A stretch of DNA of 64,000 bases from Thalassovita autumnalis (lineage in GTDB: Bacteria > Pseudomonadota > Alphaproteobacteria > Rhodobacterales > Rhodobacteraceae), in NCBI RefSeq assembly GCF_001458255.1, contig NZ_CYSB01000037.1, forward strand, positions 1 through 64,000, read 5' to 3'. The notes under the pieces were generated by a model. It saw only the letters and a program-made list of their open reading frames with translations, was not told the origin of the DNA and did no database searches. A program made the translations under genes and the position numbers. Positions within the stretch are counted from its first letter, which is position 1. Every line of letters starts with the position of its first letter. Shown here in pieces: positions 8,301 to 15,010 of this stretch.

Positions 8301-9590
8301 TCTGCCCAGGTCAGCGCGCCCTTCTTCCGGGTCTGCACCTCGGATGTGCATGGTGAGAAACGCTTCACCTCGACGATTGCCAAGCGCCTCGACCAGCTGG
8401 GGGCCTTGACCAAGGGCCAGCGCGAGACCGGCTCGCAAGGAATGTTCCGCGAGGAGGACAATCTTGAAAGCCCGATCGCGCGGGCGGCATTGCGTGGCTA
8501 CTATGCCGATCTTGCCGCCGGGCGCACCGAGGCGATGAGCTACGAGAGCTTCACCGACTGGACAGCCCTGCGACTGATCGACAAGGACGGTGTGCTTCTC
8601 GAGGAGCTTCCCCCGATCCAGCGGTTTCTGAATCGGGTGCTTGCCCTTCCCATCCACATGCAGAACGCGCTCTTTGCCGAGTTCATGCGCCGGATCGCTG
8701 ATCAGACCGAACGGGCGCGCGCGGCAGGCACGCTCGATCTCGGCGTGGAAACCCTGCGTGGCGAAAAGATCGAACAGGTCTCCACAGAGGATCTCTGGAC
8801 CTGCCCGAAATCCGGCGCCGTGACGCGGATCGTCGGGCTGGAGGTTACCGACCCGGTCCACGTGCTGTCAGCAGATGACGCCCTCTTGCGCAATCCCGAT
8901 AAGCTGCCGATGGTCAATCGTGCCTCCGGCCGCGCGGCGCTCATCTCGGCGCGCCCCATGCAGATGTATGACGAGGACATCGTCACGCTCATGCGCAAGA
9001 CAGTGCGGCCCAACGGGTCGAGCTATCTGGAGGAAACGCGGTTCGCGTCCTCGGCCTGGGAAGAGATCGGCAGGCCCGAGTTTGCAGGGCTTTGGGATGC
9101 CGAGGCTGCGTCCCTGCCAAAAACCACCACGACCAGGCTCTACCTGCTGACCGGGCTGCTGTTGCCGATCTGGAAGGAGATTCCGGCCACCAATGAGCGC
9201 ATCTACCGGGTCACGCCCGACGGGGCGACCGCGATGATCGGGCGCACGTTGAGCGAAGAAGGGGCGGCCGCGCTCCGCGCCCGCTTCCTTGTCTCCAACC
9301 CGCAAACGCCGCAAGAGATGCTGACTGCCGCCCTCGGCACCACCGCGCCGGTCGATCTGGGCCGGGGCCTGAGCCTGACCCGTCGCCGGGTCGCAGGCGA
9401 GATGCGCCTAGAGTTGGGCGGCGCGGATCGGGGCATGATCGAAGGCCTCAAGGCAATGGGGTGTTTCACCGAGATCATTGCCTTCCAGCTGCGGGTGTTC
9501 CTGCCACATGGGGACAGGGTCGACACGGTCAGCATTCTGGCCCGGATCGTGGGGCAGGGAACCAGCAAGGCGGCAGACCAAGCCGCCTGA
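5328..9590 (+). CDS. strawberry-notch family methylase-helicase (1420 aa)
   Basis: This large cytoplasmic protein joins two enzyme parts. The first, about residues 110-260, looks like an N6-adenine-type methyltransferase: VLEPSAGTGA at 131-140 for S-adenosylmethionine and NPPF at 197-200 as the catalytic motif. The second is an SF2-type helicase of the strawberry-notch class: FLGDGTGCGKGRE near 475-488 as Walker A, LAFDEAHAMQNAAGS near 585-598 as motif II, FYISATGAT as motif III, and GLGRTHRSAQ near 985-994 as motif VI. About 400 residues of strawberry-notch C-terminal domain follow. Such fusions are common on alphaproteobacterial plasmids and islands, where protection or remodelling of incoming DNA is suspected but unproven. 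CCAAAGGAAA precedes ATG 5328. The gene stands alone between two terminators. Confidence 0.88.
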   Translation: MSKPRSTLPNPVESDANLTSALAQIGTEIDHQPLRSSALARIMRETFQGSDAGGAWDWRMAYDLMQAAAVQALLRGDNSEDDYSAAKLLASRLLTETRRSEQQIRLQQFSTPLPFAALVLRAAAIREGETVLEPSAGTGALAAFAARAGATLVLNEIDPFRQRLLRAVFGGEVMGHDGEHIDDLLQTPVLPDVVVMNPPFASSVDRSRDKHIAAKHLIAAAKRLAPGGRLVAIMPPGFTSERDAAHWSRACGLLTPRLALTMPGQVYRKLGTSVETQLMVFDKVQEDGEMIRATVHDLEEALPFVDAVAATRPEARPAQRAATNPHARSVGPVPVTRKRPVATVAASKPRANAAIPLSFTSFDVPRDNTPVSDIYARYRPQRIAIAGAQEHPTPLVESIAMASVAPPVPSGAASAELRLPGKLIEEGHLSEAQLETIIMAHDAHGRNLPGRFTIDEDQTKLTRADDDPEARAFRLGYFLGDGTGCGKGRECAGLILVNWLAGRRKAIWVSKSATLIEDAIRDWTDLGGSPADIQPLSKWKPDQPIPMGDGILFVTYATLRSAGKCGTTRLSQIFDWMGEDFDGVLAFDEAHAMQNAAGSEQGRGVKPSQQGLAGLRLQLAAPRARVFYISATGATSVHNLAYAARLGLWGQGPEYPFPSRESFVSAMEAGGVAAMEVVARDLKTLGLYTARALSFDGVEYDVLEHALTPAQIEIYDAYAGAFRTIHHNLEAALTATGVNDASGESNASAARASAKSRFESTKQRFFNHLLMGMKAPSIIRAIEEDLATGHACVIQVVSTGESLLKRRLETMDAEDELVEGALTPRDFVVGYLEQAFPIHAQKLVEIDGNMVAEPLRDETGALVVSREALALRDAAMMELMTLAPIPSALDQILWAFGDEAVAEVTGRSIRPLKADDGHLFIEKRAASSNSSETQAFMDGEKNILIFSDAGGTGRSYHAAQTAKNQKRRRHYLLEPGWRADAAIQGLGRTHRSAQVSAPFFRVCTSDVHGEKRFTSTIAKRLDQLGALTKGQRETGSQGMFREEDNLESPIARAALRGYYADLAAGRTEAMSYESFTDWTALRLIDKDGVLLEELPPIQRFLNRVLALPIHMQNALFAEFMRRIADQTERARAAGTLDLGVETLRGEKIEQVSTEDLWTCPKSGAVTRIVGLEVTDPVHVLSADDALLRNPDKLPMVNRASGRAALISARPMQMYDEDIVTLMRKTVRPNGSSYLEETRFASSAWEEIGRPEFAGLWDAEAASLPKTTTTRLYLLTGLLLPIWKEIPATNERIYRVTPDGATAMIGRTLSEEGAAALRARFLVSNPQTPQEMLTAALGTTAPVDLGRGLSLTRRRVAGEMRLELGGADRGMIEGLKAMGCFTEIIAFQLRVFLPHGDRVDTVSILARIVGQGTSKAADQAA

Positions 9591-9608
9591 AAAGCCAAAG
9601 CGGGCTTT
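9591..9608 (+). terminator. short hairpin after the strawberry-notch gene
   Basis: AAAGCC (9591-9596) pairs with GGCTTT (9603-9608), immediately after the stop codon. The stem is short and lacks a T-run, so it is a modest terminator at best. Confidence 0.45.
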
Positions 9609-9711
9609 GTGTCGGGCATCGCGGATCGGCGTTTGGCCGGTCTGCGCTTTCCGGGCGCGCGCTGACCAATGCCGCGCCCGGCCCCCCAATTGCAGACAAA
9701 AGGACAGACCC

Positions 9712-10098
9712 ATGATCAAACCCCAAATGGACTATGCCGCAATGGCGGCTCAGTGGCGCGCGGAGCGCGAAACCACCTTGAAGGCATCCCGAGCGGAGCT
9801 GATCGCGCAATTGCGCGCGCTTGGCATCAACGAGGTCATCGCTGAATACGAAGGCTATGGCGACTCTGGCAATGTCGAGGATGTGACGGTGCAGCCTGCG
9901 GAGGTCAAACTGCCGGAGGCGCTTGTGACAGAGGTTGGCGACTTCGCCTGGTCACTCGCTTATCACCATCACCCGGGGTTCGAGAACAACGAGGGCGGCT
10001 ACGGCACGCTGACCTGGGACATCACGGGCGACAGCATCACGCTCGATCATGCGGACCGCTACGTTGAATGCTCGCACAGCCATGACGAAGGACTGTGA
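9712..10098 (+). CDS. DUF6878-like hypothetical protein (128 aa)
   Basis: The product starts MIKPQMDYAAMAAQWRAERE, has a helical first third, and then a region with NEVIAEYEGYGDSGNVEDV followed by FAWSLAYHHHPGFENNEGGYG and DADRYVECSH-like residues at the end. The clustered histidines and acidic residues could bind a metal. It resembles the small DUF6878-type proteins of alphaproteobacterial plasmids, but I give that name with reserve. AAAAGGACAGACCC precedes ATG 9712. It ends one base before the next gene and is probably co-transcribed with it. Confidence 0.6.
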   Translation: MIKPQMDYAAMAAQWRAERETTLKASRAELIAQLRALGINEVIAEYEGYGDSGNVEDVTVQPAEVKLPEALVTEVGDFAWSLAYHHHPGFENNEGGYGTLTWDITGDSITLDHADRYVECSHSHDEGL

Positions 10099-10099
10099 G

Positions 10100-10561
10100 A
10101 TGGCCCATCCGCTTCATCATGCTGAAAGCTCCGCCCGGAAATTCGGCGGGGTGCCGTCTGACTATCAGGCCGTCCACGATTGGTTTGACGCCTCGAAAGA
10201 GCACCTCGCGCTTTTCACGCACCGGGCCTTGCGCCATCATTCCCAAGGCCTGTTCGAGGCCGAACGGGTTTTCGGCCTGACCCTGACCAATAGCGCGGGT
10301 CGGGACATACCCGTGCGCTGGATCGGCGAGCAGCATGTGCGTGAAGACTGCCAGGGCCGCATTCCGAGCATGGCGGACTGGCTGCGACGGATCCAGCCAG
10401 AGCCATGGATGGCCAATGGCCATATCGAGCAGCATGTCAGCGGGGAGCCCTGCGGCGACCCAAGGGTCGCCTGGGCCTCCGAAGTCGCCGCCGGACGAAC
10501 GGTTCTTGGCCTGAAGGATTGGATGGCTGCGCGCGCGATGCAAGCCACGCAAGGTGCCTGA
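10100..10561 (+). CDS. DUF6915-like hypothetical protein (153 aa)
   Basis: The product begins MAHPLHHAESSARKFGGVPSD and continues DWFDASKEHLALFTHRALRHHSQGLF, a pattern I associate with the DUF6915 family of phage and plasmid proteins. A segment IPVRWIGEQHVREDCQGRIPS follows at about residues 65-85, then WLRRIQPEPWM. The repeated histidines may bind a metal. The start at 10100 is preferred over ATG 10082 because GAAGGA lies 7 bases upstream and the conserved start is MAHPL. Its function is unknown. A terminator follows at 10597-10622. Confidence 0.6.
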   Translation: MAHPLHHAESSARKFGGVPSDYQAVHDWFDASKEHLALFTHRALRHHSQGLFEAERVFGLTLTNSAGRDIPVRWIGEQHVREDCQGRIPSMADWLRRIQPEPWMANGHIEQHVSGEPCGDPRVAWASEVAAGRTVLGLKDWMAARAMQATQGA

Positions 10562-10596
10562 CAGGACCCGGCTTTTTGCCAATTGAATGCCGCACT

Positions 10597-10625
10597 GAAG
10601 CCCGGTTGGAAGATCGGGCTTCTTG
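10597..10625 (+). terminator. intrinsic terminator-like hairpin
   Basis: GAAGCCCG (10597-10604) pairs perfectly with CGGGCTTC (10615-10622), followed by TTG. It separates the DUF6915-like gene from the small gene at 10662. Confidence 0.65.
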
Positions 10626-10661
10626 CGTCGTTTCCCCACCATTCTTCGTGAGGAGGATCAC

Positions 10662-10964
10662 ATGACACTCGATGACATCAAGGCGGCCGTTGATGCCGGC
10701 CAGACCGTGCATTGGACCAATACCGGCTACGTTGTCCACAAGGACAGGCTCGGTCAGTACCTGATCACCTACGTGCCGAACGGCAGCTGCATCGGCTTGA
10801 CCGATCGGGGCGGGCAAAGGTTGAACGGTAAAGAGGGAGAGTTTTTCGTCGCGCAATCGGAGGACAGCGCGGAAAATCCGGGCAGCCAATCAAGACCAGA
10901 CGGGCAGGAGAGGGGCATAGCACCCGGAGGCGCGGGAGCATTCCCACTCGGACGGCAGCTCTGA
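10662..10964 (+). CDS. small hypothetical protein (100 aa)
   Basis: ATG 10662 follows an excellent GAGGAGGA ribosome binding site. The product starts MTLDDIKAAVDAGQTVHWTN and continues with GYVVHKDRLGQYLITY and GSCIGLTDRGGQRLNGKEGEFFVA, a compact beta-rich domain of about 70 residues. The last 30 residues are low in complexity and may be disordered. I do not recognise the family, but the first part looks like the small plasmid proteins whose genes sit beside DUF736 genes. Confidence 0.6.
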   Translation: MTLDDIKAAVDAGQTVHWTNTGYVVHKDRLGQYLITYVPNGSCIGLTDRGGQRLNGKEGEFFVAQSEDSAENPGSQSRPDGQERGIAPGGAGAFPLGRQL

Positions 10965-11088
10965 CCCGTGGGCGGGGCTGAAAGGAAAGCAGGCTTTCTG
11001 ATTTGTGATCCCTCAAGGGGTCGAGAAAGCAATCCCGGATGCGTTGGCAAGAACGTCAGGCACCGGCCAATCCAAAAGGAACCATCCC

Positions 11089-11817
11089 ATGTTCGCAGGA
11101 ACCCTCACCCGCAATGTCGAGACCGCAGCCGCTCAGTACACCGGCATGATCCACTCGACGCGCTTTGACATCGCCATCCAGTTGGAGGCGCGGGCCAAGA
11201 TGTCCGAACGCAGCCCGGATTTCGATGTGACCGCAGTCAACAAATCAGGCCGCAAGGTGCGCATCGGCACGGCCTGGAACGAGACCGGCAATACCAGCGG
11301 CAACCCCTACATCTCGATGCAGATCGATGTCGGCTTGGGCCCGTTCCGGATCAACGCGGTGCAGACGAAAGAGGCGCGCGCGGCCCAGAGCGGCGAATTC
11401 GAGATCATCCCGCTGGTCTCGAACGGCCTGATGAAATCCGGCTCGATCTCGGGCGAGCTGACAGCCATGGACGCCGACAACGCCTTCACCGGCTACATTG
11501 CCAACATGATGTTCGATCTGGAGTTCATGCTGATCGAGAACAGCTATAAATCCGAGGAGACCCACCCCGATTACCGGATCGAGGTCAGCTCGCCCCGGGG
11601 CACACCGATCCGCGTCGGCTCGGCCTGGATGGCGAAAAGCAGCCGCACGGGCAATGACTATCTGTCGCTGCTGATCAACACGCCCGATGGCGACCTGCGC
11701 GTCAACGCCGTGCAGAACGAAGAGCAGCGCGGCGGGCAGACCTTCTCGATCATCCCGTTCATCGATAGCGGTGAACAGCCGCAGGACGCGGGCGCGGGGC
11801 TGTCGCTGGTCGCGTGA
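11089..11817 (+). CDS. tandem DUF736 protein (242 aa)
   Basis: DUF736 is a small domain common on rhizobial and rhodobacterial plasmids. Here it appears twice. The first copy, at about residues 25-105, has FDIAIQLEARAKMSE, KVRIGTAWNETGNTSGNPY and PFRINAVQTKE. The second, at about 145-230, has FDLEFMLIENSYKSEE, PIRVGSAWMAKSSRTGNDY and DLRVNAVQNEEQ. The usual family member is about 100 residues and single. The role is unknown, although the two-strand layout resembles small nucleic-acid-binding folds. AAAAGGAACCAT precedes ATG 11089. A strong terminator follows. Confidence 0.8.
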   Translation: MFAGTLTRNVETAAAQYTGMIHSTRFDIAIQLEARAKMSERSPDFDVTAVNKSGRKVRIGTAWNETGNTSGNPYISMQIDVGLGPFRINAVQTKEARAAQSGEFEIIPLVSNGLMKSGSISGELTAMDADNAFTGYIANMMFDLEFMLIENSYKSEETHPDYRIEVSSPRGTPIRVGSAWMAKSSRTGNDYLSLLINTPDGDLRVNAVQNEEQRGGQTFSIIPFIDSGEQPQDAGAGLSLVA

Positions 11818-11847
11818 TTAACGCGCGAGGGGAGACGATCTGAACCG

Positions 11848-11880
11848 AAAGGGGAGCCGTGGGACCACGGTTCCCCTTTT
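11848..11880 (+). terminator. intrinsic terminator after the DUF736 gene
   Basis: AAAGGGGAGCCGTGG (11848-11862) pairs with CCACGGTTCCCCTTTT (11865-11880) with one mismatch in the middle. Its T-rich right arm makes it a good intrinsic terminator, and it marks the right end of the accessory array. Confidence 0.85.
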
Positions 11881-12123
11881 GCTGTGCTGGCGTGGTTGAT
11901 TGAACCCGGCCTACATTTCAGACGTTCGTCTCGCCCGCAGCTAATGCTACCGAAGAGCCCAAAATGCGTAATGCTGCATCTTGCACGGATGGCTTCGAAG
12001 CGCGCGATGCTGACATTGGGAATGGTAAGGGTGACCCATTCCTGCCGTTTGCCAACGTGTCCGGATGCTGCGGCTGCGACCCGCTTTGCTTCCATTCGCC
12101 GCACCAGAAAAGGACCTCGAGCT
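11881..12123. other. non-coding stretch between the accessory array and the sigma factor gene
   Basis: No reading frame here has a ribosome binding site or a recognisable family. Its base composition is more mixed than the genes on its left, as expected at a junction between the element backbone and cargo. No repeat pairing it with the other end of the cargo module near 16.4 kb was found by eye. Confidence 0.4.
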
Positions 12124-12148
12124 GGTCAAACGCCAAGATTCTTTGACC
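12124..12148 (+). promoter_or_regulatory. 7-bp inverted repeat ahead of the sigma factor gene
   Basis: GGTCAAA (12124-12130) and TTTGACC (12142-12148) form a perfect inverted repeat with an 11-base spacer, 30 bases before the sigma factor start. It could be an operator. No confident -35/-10 pair was placed. Confidence 0.35.
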
Positions 12149-12177
12149 GATCCTTCAATTTGAAGCACAGTGCTGAG

Positions 12178-12681
12178 ATGGCGTCGCTTACTCAAATTGA
12201 AGTTCTTCTCCCGGAATTCCGGGCCTATGCGATTGCCATTTGTTCGTCCTCCGATGATGCCGAAGACCTTGTGCAGGACGCCATCGAGCGGGCACTGAGA
12301 ACCGACAACCGTCCTACGATACTCAACGAACTGAGACCGTGGATGTTTCGGGTGATCCGCAACCTGCATTACGATGAGTTGAGAAAAAGACGTGTGCGCC
12401 GGGAATATTTGGCGGCGGAGAAACGTCTCTCTGATGAAGCAGGAACATCGGACGTGGCACGGGACATCCTCATTCGCATGGCCTTCGAAAAACTGCCGCC
12501 GGACATGCGCGAAGTGCTGTGTCTTGTGGACATTATGGGATTGAAATACGCCGAAGCAGCGAATGTGATGAGTGTAGCGAACGGGACGATCATGAGCCGT
12601 ATCAGCCGCGCCAGGAAAGCCCTGTTGGCGCTGGTCGAGGGGACGGACGCACGCAGTGAGATTGAGAAAAGCAGAAGATGA
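12178..12681 (+). CDS. ECF-type RNA polymerase sigma factor
   Basis: The 167-residue protein has the two-domain layout of ECF sigma factors. Region 2 includes LPEFRAYAIAICSSSDDAED, then LVQDAIERAL, then the promoter-melting segment ELRPWMFRVIRNLHYDELRK. Region 4, from about residue 100, has KLPPDMREVLCLVDIMGL, then KYAEAANVMSVANGTIMSRISRAR for -35 recognition. It would direct RNA polymerase to a small set of stress genes. Its stop overlaps the anti-sigma gene by four bases (ATGA), so the two proteins are made together. The nearby, convergent sulfite dehydrogenase operon is the likely target, by analogy with the sulfite-responsive ECF factors of Sinorhizobium meliloti. ATG 12178 is the first start after which similarity begins; no strong ribosome binding site is visible. 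Confidence 0.88.
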   Translation: MASLTQIEVLLPEFRAYAIAICSSSDDAEDLVQDAIERALRTDNRPTILNELRPWMFRVIRNLHYDELRKRRVRREYLAAEKRLSDEAGTSDVARDILIRMAFEKLPPDMREVLCLVDIMGLKYAEAANVMSVANGTIMSRISRARKALLALVEGTDARSEIEKSRR

Positions 12682-13418
12682 ACGAGTTGAACGAGAAAGA
12701 CTGGAAACTGATTAACGCCTATCATGACGGCGAGTTGGGCGATACGGAGCGCCGAGCCCTGGAGGCGCGGCTATCGTCGGAACCGTTGCTCGAAGAGGCC
12801 TTAAGGGATGTTTCGAGCGTCTCAGCGAGCCTTGGTGCCCTGCGTCCGGATACGCAGCAGATTCCTTCGCTGCAGCCGGACATGCCAGCGAACCAGAACT
12901 CGCGACCCGCACAGTGGCTTATTGGCGGGGCGGTTGCGGCCGCGATTGCTTTGGCCGTTGCAGCTGGTCCTCAGTTTTTTAAAGCACCGTCGGCCTTCGA
13001 CATCCACGCAGACTTTGCAGCCCAATCATTCGTGGTTGAGTCGGAAGACATGCGGGTGCTCGCGGCTGAGCAGAACGTAGATGCCCCGAACCTCGGCAGC
13101 GCAAATTTGATGGCTGTTGCCGTGAAAGACATGAATGACGGCCATGTGACCCACTACGCGGGCCGCAATGGGTGTCGTCTGACTTACTTCCGTGGGGCGC
13201 TTTCCCCGGGTGAACAGAGCCCTTCGGCAGGAATGCAAGTCGCTGAATGGTCCACGGCGAACAATATGTGGCATATGATTGTCGCAACTGGCATGGACCA
13301 AGAAAAGTTTGATGGGATTGCATCCTATCTGAAGCTGACGACCGGACAGCAGGCCAACGAACAGATGATGGCATCTTTAGCCGAAACGACGGCGAATGCA
13401 GCGCGTTGCGTAGGCTAG
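12678..13418 (+). CDS. transmembrane anti-sigma factor
   Basis: The 246-residue protein has a cytoplasmic N-terminal part with KDWKLINAYHDGELGDTERR, a sigma-binding helix of the kind found in anti-sigma factors. A single membrane segment (LIGGAVAAAIALAVAAG) follows at about residues 81-97, and a periplasmic domain takes up the rest. Two cysteines, one in NGCRLTYF near residue 165 and one near the C-terminal end (ARCVG), could sense redox or sulfur compounds outside. It is translationally coupled to the sigma factor and would hold it inactive until a signal arrives. Its stop lies one base from the stop of the convergent exporter gene. Confidence 0.85.
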   Translation: MNELNEKDWKLINAYHDGELGDTERRALEARLSSEPLLEEALRDVSSVSASLGALRPDTQQIPSLQPDMPANQNSRPAQWLIGGAVAAAIALAVAAGPQFFKAPSAFDIHADFAAQSFVVESEDMRVLAAEQNVDAPNLGSANLMAVAVKDMNDGHVTHYAGRNGCRLTYFRGALSPGEQSPSAGMQVAEWSTANNMWHMIVATGMDQEKFDGIASYLKLTTGQQANEQMMASLAETTANAARCVG

Positions 13419-14168
13419 CTAAAGCAGCACGAACTTCAGACCAGAAATCAAGACCGCCAATGCCAGGATAAAAACCAATGGTTTGACAGGCAACGACCGT
13501 ACTCCCAGCCCAGTGCCGACAATTGATCCGACGAATACAAGCAGTGCCCAAGGCAACAATTGTCCAGGGATGCTGCTCACATTCGTAAGGTTTCCAGCCA
13601 AACCAGCGAGCGAATTGAAAAAAATGAACACGGCAGCGATGCCTGCAGTCTGTCTGGCACCCGCCCAACCTGAGATCACAAAGAGCGGGCTGAGCAGGAC
13701 ACCACCTCCGATACCCGAGAGGCCGGAGAAAAGCCCGATTGCACCGCCTGCCGAAACACTCCCGATCAATGGCAATCTTCGCTTGGCATCGTCGTAGAAC
13801 TGCGGTGATCGGGTCACGGACCACACCATGTAGACGGCGGAAAGAACTAGCAGCGTGCCGAGTAACGGCCGATATACACTGCCTGGCAACTCTATGCCGC
13901 CGCCGATGAACGCCAACGGCATTGACGCTAAAATGACCGGAATGGCCGATCGCCAATCCACGTAGCCAGCCCGCGAAAACCGCCAAGTCGCGAACCCGGC
14001 GACCACAACATTGAGTGACAGGGCAATCGGTCGGATGACGTCTGGTGACAGACTGAAAAGCGCCATGATCGCGATGTACCCTGAAGCGCCGCCATGACCA
14101 ACAGAGGAGTACAGGATCGCCGCCACTCCCAAAACTGCACCAATCAAAATGACGTCAAATGCTTCCAT
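13419..14168 (-). CDS. TauE/SafE family sulfite exporter
   Basis: The 249-residue protein is almost entirely hydrophobic, with about eight membrane segments. It carries the two typical glycine-rich repeats of TauE/SafE permeases, VGHGGASGYIAIMAL near residue 25 and GLFSGLSGIGGGVLLSPL near residue 150. Family members move sulfite, sulfoacetate or related organosulfonates out of the cell. It follows the cytochrome gene by 73 bases and is last in the operon, so export or removal of sulfite fits. It is read toward the anti-sigma gene and the stops almost touch. The exact substrate is inferred from the neighbours. Confidence 0.88.
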   Translation of the reverse strand: MEAFDVILIGAVLGVAAILYSSVGHGGASGYIAIMALFSLSPDVIRPIALSLNVVVAGFATWRFSRAGYVDWRSAIPVILASMPLAFIGGGIELPGSVYRPLLGTLLVLSAVYMVWSVTRSPQFYDDAKRRLPLIGSVSAGGAIGLFSGLSGIGGGVLLSPLFVISGWAGARQTAGIAAVFIFFNSLAGLAGNLTNVSSIPGQLLPWALLVFVGSIVGTGLGVRSLPVKPLVFILALAVLISGLKFVLL

Positions 14169-14241
14169 CGCATATCCTCAGTACAGCGCGAGATCAGGAT
14201 GTCGGGCCCTGACAATTCGACTTGTTACTGACCCCATCTAT

Positions 14242-14952
14242 TCAGTTGAGCGGGCGCGGAAAGTTCGGCCTGTCGGTGTTGTAGTGTTCGGCAAGATAGT
14301 CGAGGATCTCGGTTCTGTCGGGTTCCTCGATTTCGGACATCCCTTGCTCTTCGACCATCCACTCGAACATTTCGTCCCATTCGGCGCGGGTCAGCCCCTG
14401 TTGGGCGACAATCATCTCGGAATGACAGGCGATACAGCTATAGTACGTTGTCTCGACGCCCGGCGCATCGAACAGAACTCCGAATTCGTACTCTTCCTCA
14501 CCCTCAGTCGTCTCTAATACAGCCTCGGTCGCGCCGAGGGTTAAGGGGTTGTCGGAGAACGTGTTCAGATAGGCGATCAAGTTCGCACGATCTTTTTCTT
14601 TCTTGAGCCCGGCAAAACTCATCTTGGTGCCTTTTACCTCGGCTTTAGGTTTCGTGAGAAACGCATCAAGCCGTTCAAGAGTCCACTCGCCACCGTATTC
14701 GGTCAGGGCTTTGGAATACTTGAAGCTGTCATCAGCGGCGACTGGCCCGCCTAAGGTGCCATAAAGGTTGGGGCCGACCTTTTTCTTACCACCTTGTTCG
14801 ACGGTGTGACAGGCGGCACATTTCTTGAAGACGCGCTCCCCCTTGGTGGCGTCGGCGGCGGCGAGGGCTGCGTCAAGATCAGCAAGAGCGGGTGAGGCAA
14901 GGCCGAAGGCAAGTGCAAAAAGAGAAAGATTTCGCAGAGTTGCGAAGCACAT
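14242..14952 (-). CDS. di-haem c-type cytochrome, electron acceptor for sulfite dehydrogenase
   Basis: A signal peptide (residues 1-24, ending PALAD) sends the 236-residue protein to the periplasm. The first domain is a class I cytochrome c: CAACH at about residue 45, [11 protein letters not shown], then the likely axial methionine in [10 protein letters not shown] second domain, from about residue 150, has another haem site, CIACH, followed by a helical acidic stretch ending FPRPLN. SorB and SorU partners of sulfite dehydrogenases have one haem, and SoxD has two, so this fused form is somewhat unusual. The start at 14952 is chosen because the signal peptide begins there; an earlier start at 15027 would overlap the upstream stop. 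It lies 58 bases after the sulfite dehydrogenase gene. Confidence 0.85.
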   Translation of the reverse strand: MCFATLRNLSLFALAFGLASPALADLDAALAAADATKGERVFKKCAACHTVEQGGKKKVGPNLYGTLGGPVAADDSFKYSKALTEYGGEWTLERLDAFLTKPKAEVKGTKMSFAGLKKEKDRANLIAYLNTFSDNPLTLGATEAVLETTEGEEEYEFGVLFDAPGVETTYYSCIACHSEMIVAQQGLTRAEWDEMFEWMVEEQGMSEIEEPDRTEILDYLAEHYNTDRPNFPRPLN

Positions 14953-15010
14953 GAGGTTACTCCAGTCTGGAAGTGTTGGTGGGGGCGGCTTCAAGCCGCC
15001 CCGGTATTGG

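Noticed and set aside
12979-13986. 335-codon frame on the - strand over the anti-sigma and exporter genes
   Set aside because: It crosses two well-supported genes in a different frame and has no domain.
14149-14517. + strand frame over the cytochrome gene
   Set aside because: It lies opposite the well-supported cytochrome gene and has no ribosome binding site.
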